Assembly: GCA_910579175.1 (NCBI GenBank)
Contig: CAJTTB010000011.1
Coordinates: forward strand, 14,222-78,221
Direction: 5' to 3'
Origin: an uncultured Oscillospiraceae bacterium
Lineage (GTDB): Bacteria > Bacillota > Clostridia > Oscillospirales > Ruminococcaceae
Length of the DNA: 64,000 nucleotides
The translations under genes were made by a program, and so were the position numbers. Under the pieces are notes generated by a model. That model saw only the letters and a list, made by a program, of their open reading frames with translations. It was not told the DNA's origin and searched no databases. Below, one piece after another: positions 59,436-64,000 of this stretch (positions are counted from its first letter, which is position 1; every line of letters begins with the position of its first letter).

Positions 59436-61295
59436 ATGAGCAGAAAACAAAGAAAGATGTTGTTTCGCATTTTACTCAGTGCGGCAATTTTTGTGATTGG
59501 ATTATTATTGCCAATCCATAATATCTATCTGGAATTCACAATTTACCTCATCTGTTATGCAATAGTAGGATGGGATGTTATTTGGAAAGCTATCAGAAAT
59601 ATTGCACATGGTCAAATCTTCGATGAAAATTTTCTGATGGCAATTGCCACCATTGGCGCTTTTTGTCTGGGAGAATATCCAGAGGGCGTGGAAGTGATGT
59701 TATTTTATCAAATCGGGGAGTTGTTTCAAAGTTATGCTGTAGGACGCTCTCGAAAATCCATTCGTTCTCTGATGGATATCAAACCTGATTATGCCAATAT
59801 AGAACAAGATGGAAAGCTGATTCAGGTTGACCCAGAAGATGTTTCTGTTGGCAATACCATTGTCATTCAATCAGGAGAAAAAATACCACTTGATGGCATT
59901 GTTTTACAAGGACAATCATCTATTAACACTTCTGCACTCACAGGAGAGTCACTCCCAAAAGATGTCACAGTGGGCGATCAAGTTATCAGCGGTTGTATCA
60001 ACCAAACTGGATTATTAAAGGTGCAGGTCACCAAGGAATTTGGAGAGTCCACAGTTTCTAAAATTTTGGATTTGGTGGAAAACTCTAGTAACAAAAAAGC
60101 AAAAGCAGAAAACTTTATTACCAAATTTGCAAGATACTACACTCCAATTGTTGTAATAGGGGCAATATTATTGGCATTGATTCCTCCATTGGTGAGTGGG
60201 GGAAATTGGATACAATGGATTGAACGTGCACTGATTTTTTTGGTAATTTCTTGTCCATGTGCATTGGTAATTTCGATTCCATTGAGCTTCTTTGGTGGAA
60301 TTGGTGGAGCTTCCAAATGTGGCATCTTAGTAAAAGGTGGGAATTATTTAGAAGCACTTGCAAAAACCGAAATTGTGGTTTTTGATAAAACTGGAACATT
60401 GACAAAGGGTTCTTTTCGTGTAGTTGCCGCTCATCCAAACGAAATTTCTCAACAGCAGTTGTTGGAGTATGCCGCTCTGGCGGAAAGTTTTTCAAAACAT
60501 CCTATTTCTCTGTCTTTAAAACAGGCTTATGGAAAGGAAATCAACCATCAGCGTGTCAGCAATGTACAAGAAATGTCTGGTCGTGGTGTATCTGCAAAAA
60601 TAGACGGAAAACAAATTTATGCAGGTAATGATAAACTCATGAACCAAATACAAGTGGATTGGCATATGTGTGATCTGGTCGGTACAATAGTACATGTGGC
60701 GGTAAATGGCATTTATGCAGGACACATTGTGATTTCAGACGAAATCAAAGAAGATGCAAAAAGGGCAATTGTCTCCTTAAAACAACAGGGTATTCAAAAA
60801 ACAGTTATGCTGACTGGAGATACTCAAGCAGTCGGGGAAGATGTTGCCAAACAACTTTCATTGGACGAAGTGCATACACAATTGTTACCATCTGATAAGG
60901 TTGATTGTGTGGAATCACTGCTCCAACAAAAAAGCGCAAAAGGAAAATTGGCTTTTGTTGGGGATGGTATCAATGACGCACCTGTGCTGTCCAGAGCAGA
61001 TATCGGAATTGCAATGGGCGGCTTGGGGTCTGACGCAGCAATTGAAGCCGCAGACATTGTATTGATGGACGATAAACCGTCTAAAATTGCCTGTGCAATG
61101 AAAATTTCTCAAAAGACATTGCGTATTGTAAAGCAAAATATTATTTTCTCCCTAGGCATCAAAGGGCTTATTTTACTATTGGGTGCATTGGGTTTGACAA
61201 ATATGCAGGCAGCTATTTTTGCTGACGTTGGCGTTATGGTAATTGCCGTACTCAACGCTTCCCGCGCTTTATATGTAAACAGTGTAGAGAGATAA
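59436..61295 (+). CDS. Heavy-metal P1B-type ATPase (Cd/Zn/Pb/Co type)
   Basis: The 619-residue pump has the membrane CPC motif (SCPCALVIS, Cys273), phosphorylation site DKTGTLTKG (Asp317), TGES, SKHPIS with the HP motif, and GDGINDAPVL. The length is short because the HMA domain is a separate gene. CPC plus a lack of the Cu-type end motifs favours Cd2+/Zn2+ or Co2+ efflux. It works with the preceding HMA protein under the ArsR-type operator. Confidence 0.93.
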   Translation: MSRKQRKMLFRILLSAAIFVIGLLLPIHNIYLEFTIYLICYAIVGWDVIWKAIRNIAHGQIFDENFLMAIATIGAFCLGEYPEGVEVMLFYQIGELFQSYAVGRSRKSIRSLMDIKPDYANIEQDGKLIQVDPEDVSVGNTIVIQSGEKIPLDGIVLQGQSSINTSALTGESLPKDVTVGDQVISGCINQTGLLKVQVTKEFGESTVSKILDLVENSSNKKAKAENFITKFARYYTPIVVIGAILLALIPPLVSGGNWIQWIERALIFLVISCPCALVISIPLSFFGGIGGASKCGILVKGGNYLEALAKTEIVVFDKTGTLTKGSFRVVAAHPNEISQQQLLEYAALAESFSKHPISLSLKQAYGKEINHQRVSNVQEMSGRGVSAKIDGKQIYAGNDKLMNQIQVDWHMCDLVGTIVHVAVNGIYAGHIVISDEIKEDAKRAIVSLKQQGIQKTVMLTGDTQAVGEDVAKQLSLDEVHTQLLPSDKVDCVESLLQQKSAKGKLAFVGDGINDAPVLSRADIGIAMGGLGSDAAIEAADIVLMDDKPSKIACAMKISQKTLRIVKQNIIFSLGIKGLILLLGALGLTNMQAAIFADVGVMVIAVLNASRALYVNSVER

Positions 61296-61358
61296 ATTTC
61301 ATTGACTTTAACTGTATTTATAAGCAAGAGCAAATATTTTTATCAGTGCATTTATTAT

Positions 61359-61397
61359 AAAAGGGCTTTGGTAGATTTACCTATCAAAGCCCTTTTT
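61359..61397 (+). terminator. Terminator of the metal ATPase operon
   Basis: AAAAGGGCTTTG and CAAAGCCCTTTT form a 12-bp stem ending in a T-run. The region from here to 61689 holds no gene that I can see. Confidence 0.85.
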
Positions 61398-61689
61398 GAG
61401 ATATTTCCCACACAATGGGAACAAAATTTATAATTTTTATAATCTAAGTTTAGATACCAAGTAACTCGTCAGAGCTCTCCGTTTAAAAAATTTTTTAGGA
61501 ATAAAAACACTGTTCCCATGGATAGCTGCGCTGGACTGTAAATAAAAAAATTTCTTCTATCTAAAAATAATCTTTAAATTGTTAGAATAAATTTTAAGCT
61601 CATCTATTTCGCAATCGTTTTTTGCAACACTTTATAAATTATAACAACAATTATCAAGATTTAAATGAAACCTTTTTGTTATAATATGT

Positions 61690-62355
61690 TTGAAGGGAGG
61701 GAAAAATATAAATCAACAAAGCATATATGTTCAAAAAATGATTGATTGGATTGAGGAGCATATTCAAGAAAATCCCACTTTATTAGCTCTTTCAAACCAC
61801 ATTGGTTATTCCCCTTATTATTGTTCAAGCCTATTTCATAAAATCAGTGGTATCACATTCAAAAATTATCTGGCTGGACGCAGATTATGTTATGCTGCAA
61901 TCGCATTGCGTGACACAACAGATAAAATTATAGACATCGCTCTACAACATGGTTTTTCATCTCAGGAAGCTCTGACAAGAGCTTTTGTGAAAGCATATGG
62001 ATGTACACCATATGCTTATCGAATAAACCCAACACCAATCAAACTCTCTATTAAATATGATGTTCTCAAACCCAATCAAAAAATATTTGGAGGTATTAAT
62101 ATGACTACAGTCAAAGAGGCAAATATAAGATTTGAATTTATTCCGGCGCATAAATATATTGGTATATGGGATCTTCGGGCAAAAAATTACGACGATTTTT
62201 GGAAATATCACAATTGCGATGACATCTGTGGAACCATCGACAGTATGCGCAAGGTATCGTTTGAAGTTGTGGGGTGTCATCAGGCGGGATGGTTCTACGA
62301 AAACGGTCAAAAAGGATACTTTTATGGTCTTGGCGTACCTGTAGATACTGTATAA
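61690..62355 (+). pseudogene. AraC-family regulator with effector-binding domain, start lost and C-terminus cut
   Basis: The N-terminal part is an AraC/XylS HTH (QSIYVQKMIDWIEEHIQEN, then LALSNHIGYSPYYCSSLFHK and GFSSQEALTRAFVKAYGCTP). It is followed by the start of a GyrI-like ligand domain (IRFEFIPAHKYIGIWDLRAKNY). The frame stops at GYFYGLGVPVDTV, about 60-70 residues before the usual end. The natural start appears to be ATA (61708), lying directly after AAGGGAGGGAAAAAT where homologues would have ATG. An upstream TTG (61690) precedes that ribosome site. It is probably a decaying gene. Confidence 0.7.
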
Positions 62356-62379
62356 TTAGTACATTAAAATCTTTATTAA

Positions 62380-62670
62380 TTATTTAACTACATAGGAAAA
62401 ATAATTCATGAGTTTATTATCCTGAACATCCTTATCATCTAAAAAAGCCTTAGCCATTTCAGCATAGAAATCAGGCGTGTTCATATTAAACTTTTTAGCA
62501 ACTAGGTAATAATCAGAATACATCATATTCATAGCAATCCAAAATTCAATTGGATCACAATCAATATCTTTTTGAGCCATTTCATAACTTTTTATTACCA
62601 AATTTTTACAATAGTTAGACGAATTAGCAAGTAATAAAAAACACACCTTTTTTCTTATGTCCGCAGGCAT
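62380..62670 (-). CDS. Hypothetical protein or gene fragment, 96 aa
   Basis: I do not recognise this helical soluble protein (KKVCFLLLANSSNYCKNLVI, then DPIEFWIAMNMMYSDYYLVA). There is no ribosome site before its ATG. The first ~25 codons and the sequence upstream are repeated just outside the gene (62711-62795), in a diverged copy that begins MPAGTRNKVYFLLFANSPDY. It is likely a remnant after a local duplication. Confidence 0.45.
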   Translation of the reverse strand: MPADIRKKVCFLLLANSSNYCKNLVIKSYEMAQKDIDCDPIEFWIAMNMMYSDYYLVAKKFNMNTPDFYAEMAKAFLDDKDVQDNKLMNYFSYVVK

Positions 62671-62795
62671 ATTTTAAATTAATGCTATTTTTTATTATGA
62701 GCCGTTGACGATAGTCAGGCGAATTAGCGAATAACAAAAAATATACTTTATTTCTTGTACCCGCAGGCACTTTTCAGATCAATAGTATTTTTTAT
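62614..62795. repeat. Two diverged tandem copies of an ~85-bp segment
   Basis: 62614-62697 and 62711-62795 align along most of their length (shared GCGAATTAGC/ACGAATTAGC, CTTATGTCCGCAGGCA/CTTGTACCCGCAGGCA, then ..TATTTTTTAT). They cover the 5' end of the hypothetical minus-strand gene. Confidence 0.7.
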
Positions 62796-62827
62796 ATATG
62801 TCCTCTACGTAAAAAACACTTTAAAAA

Positions 62828-62871
62828 ATAGCATATTTGCTATCGACATTTAATAGCAAATATGCTATAAT
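62828..62871 (+). promoter_or_regulatory. Promoter and inverted-repeat operator of the DUF4160-DUF2442-XRE module
   Basis: ATAGCATATTTGCTAT (62828-62843) and ATAGCAAATATGCTAT (62853-62868) are perfect inverse complements with 9 bases between. A -35 TCGACA (62843-62848), 17-base spacer and perfect -10 TATAAT (62866-62871) overlap them. The XRE protein of the module is the likely repressor. Confidence 0.75.
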
Positions 62872-62897
62872 ATAAATATAGTAAAGGAGATGAGCAA

Positions 62898-63158
62898 ATG
62901 CCAACAATTTCAATGTTCCGTGGTATTAAAGTTTGTATGTACTGGGGAGACCACATGCCACCCCACTTTCACGCATTCTATGGTGGTTCTAAAATCCTCG
63001 TATCTATCGAAGAGTTGGAAGTTTTAGAAGGTACAATGCCATCAAAACAATTAAAGATGCTTTTAGGTTGGGCGGCTTTTCATCAAGAAGAGCTTCGAGA
63101 AAACTGGGAGCTTGCAAGAGAACAACAAGAGTTATTCGCAATTGAGCCGCTAAAATAA
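62898..63158 (+). CDS. DUF4160 family protein
   Basis: The 86-residue protein has the family signature: ISMFRGIKVCMYWGDHMPPHFHAFYG, then KQLKMLLGWAAFHQEELRENWELA. DUF4160 proteins usually stand next to DUF2442 proteins in predicted toxin-antitoxin loci. GTAAAGGAGATGAGCAA precedes the ATG. It is the first gene of three behind a repeated operator. Confidence 0.92.
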   Translation: MPTISMFRGIKVCMYWGDHMPPHFHAFYGGSKILVSIEELEVLEGTMPSKQLKMLLGWAAFHQEELRENWELAREQQELFAIEPLK

Positions 63159-63182
63159 GCGGCTTTTCCTGGAGGTGATAAC

Positions 63183-63548
63183 ATGGCGAATACAGTAGAA
63201 TATTATCTTTCTAAAGGTTTTGACCGCAAAACAGCGGAGTACTTCACAAGCGGAAAGAAGAGAATTACTGGGGTTGTTCCCAATCATGATTTTACTTTAA
63301 TGATTAGTTTTGACAACGGTGAAAAACGGCTTTATGATATGCGCCCATTCCTCAAAAAGGGTACAGTATTTGAACCTTTTATTAAGCTGGAAAACTTCCG
63401 CCGTGTCTATGTAGATGATACTCATTGCATAGCGTGGGATATTGACCCAAACATTGATAGTAACAAGGTATGGAGCAACAAAGTTGACCTTTGCCCAGAC
63501 AGTTGCTATATTGACAGTATTCCTATAGGGGGTGCAGTTGATGTCTGA
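63183..63548 (+). CDS. DUF2442 family protein
   Basis: The 121-residue protein contains the DUF2442 core VPNHDFTLMISFDNGEKRLYDMRPFL and VYVDDTHCIAWDIDPNID. The N-terminal extension (VEYYLSKGFDRKTAEYFTSG) is unusual for the family. CTGGAGGTGATAAC precedes the ATG. It lies between DUF4160 and the XRE gene and is probably part of one toxin-antitoxin unit. Confidence 0.9.
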   Translation: MANTVEYYLSKGFDRKTAEYFTSGKKRITGVVPNHDFTLMISFDNGEKRLYDMRPFLKKGTVFEPFIKLENFRRVYVDDTHCIAWDIDPNIDSNKVWSNKVDLCPDSCYIDSIPIGGAVDV

Positions 63549-63753
63549 AAACTGTGCTAATATCATCAATCTATTGATTGAACAGCGACACAATCGGGGA
63601 ATGACACAAAAAGATTTAGCCAAAGCCGCCAGTCTTACACAATCTGTTATAGCAAGACTTGAAAGTAAAAAAGCAACACCCCAACTTGATACCTTACTAA
63701 AGGTTACCACTGCTCTTGGTTGTGAACTAATCGTTGTTCCTACTTCCAAATAA
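63541..63753 (+). CDS. XRE-family HTH regulator (antitoxin-like)
   Basis: The ~70-residue protein is a single Cro/CI HTH (RHNRGMTQKDLAKAASLTQSVIARLESKKATPQLDTLLKV) with a short hydrophobic C-terminus. GGGGGTG lies 8 bases before ATG 63541, which overlaps the DUF2442 stop by 8 bases; a GTG 9 bases earlier is less likely. It is expected to bind the inverted repeat upstream of the module. Confidence 0.9.
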   Translation: MSENCANIINLLIEQRHNRGMTQKDLAKAASLTQSVIARLESKKATPQLDTLLKVTTALGCELIVVPTSK

Positions 63754-63758
63754 CAAAA

Positions 63759-63789
63759 ACCCACTTGGAGTTTATTACTCTTTGTGGGT
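63759..63789 (+). terminator. Terminator of the XRE module
   Basis: ACCCAC...GTGGGT with an inner GAGT/ACTC stem is followed by ATTTCTT. It begins 6 bases after the XRE stop codon. Confidence 0.65.
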
Positions 63790-63866
63790 ATTTCTTATGT
63801 TTTTCGTATTGATTTCCGCCTTCTTCTCTTTTTGACTAAGATTCGTTTTTTCTAATAATGACTTAG

Positions 63867-64000
63867 TTATGCTTGATTTTCAATCCATTGACACTCTTTT
63901 AATCCATTTTCCGCGCGATAGGAAAAATGATAACTTTTCCCATCAATGCTGTGGGTGCCTCTCAGCGCTTCCCCGGAAGAGGGATTTAGATAATACCAAC
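63867..64000 (-). CDS. C-terminal end of a cell-wall-binding repeat protein
   Basis: The minus-strand frame enters from the right edge and ends at TAA 63867-63869. The visible 44 residues contain WYYLNPSSGEALRGTHSIDGKSYHFS, the pattern of choline/glucan-type cell-wall-binding repeats (WYYLxxxGxxxxG...IDGKxYxF). The protein is therefore secreted and bound to the wall; its catalytic part lies outside the window. Confidence 0.8.
   Translation of the reverse strand, partial: WYYLNPSSGEALRGTHSIDGKSYHFSYRAENGLKECQWIENQA

Overview
The window looks like a low-GC Gram-positive anaerobe of the class Clostridia, probably a gut commensal. Supporting signs are strong AGGAGG-type ribosome sites, a secreted M60 mucin-type peptidase with a dockerin-like repeat, GH32 and sucrose phosphorylase genes, a 2,4-diaminopentanoate dehydrogenase, and a fragment of an integrative or plasmid-like element of a kind common in Firmicutes. 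The genus cannot be fixed from sequence alone.

Layout. Positions 1-6.1 kb hold a membrane-anchored Ntn hydrolase and a polyphosphate operon (ppk-ppx). Positions 6.6-13.3 kb encode a 1786-residue M60 peptidase followed by a membrane-anchored protein with a cohesin-like domain. Positions 13.5-16.2 kb carry tyrA and aroF behind a Tyr-rich leader peptide and attenuator. Positions 16.4-20.5 kb carry kptA, tRNA-Pro and a sucrose/fructan operon. Positions 20.5-24 kb are a scrap yard of toxin-immunity genes: an Rpn nuclease, a barnase-like toxin with barstar, and a decayed toxin tail.

The most interesting part is a single minus-strand operon of about 18 kb (44.6 down to 26.1 kb) that matches no system I know. 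It has four radical SAM enzymes, a pseudo-radical-SAM protein, a small RRE-like protein and a 51-residue precursor peptide ending in GTCHCSNGGC. It also has a free acyl carrier protein, a cytosolic subtilase, a Tet(M)-like ribosome-protection GTPase, a BtrH-like acyltransferase, two ABC half-transporters, an adenylation-carrier didomain, and the carboxyltransferase pair accD-accA. A fabD remnant broken by decay and an IS3 fragment closes it. The likely product is a radical-SAM-modified peptide carrying an acyl or aminoacyl group. The GTPase suggests it acts on the ribosome. The operon starts with a sigma-A promoter, a 40-codon leader peptide and a strong attenuator hairpin, a layout like that of ribosome-protection resistance genes. 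A near-perfect 19-bp inverted repeat encloses the precursor gene.

From 44.9 to 53.9 kb the base composition becomes clearly GC-richer. This block is a fragment of a mobile element: a 3'-truncated thioester/Cna-B adhesin fused to a serine-recombinase tail, a gamma-glutamylcyclotransferase, an amidoligase, a C5 cytosine methyltransferase, an RHH-like acidic protein and a ParM-like actin with its small partner. It ends at a four-tRNA cluster (Tyr, Thr, Glu, Met). From there to 64 kb are ordinary chromosomal genes (alpha/beta hydrolase, AI-2E family transporter, PH-domain and TVP38 proteins, a metal P-type ATPase with separate HMA chaperone), a decayed AraC-type regulator, a DUF4160-DUF2442-XRE module, and the end of a cell-wall-binding repeat protein.
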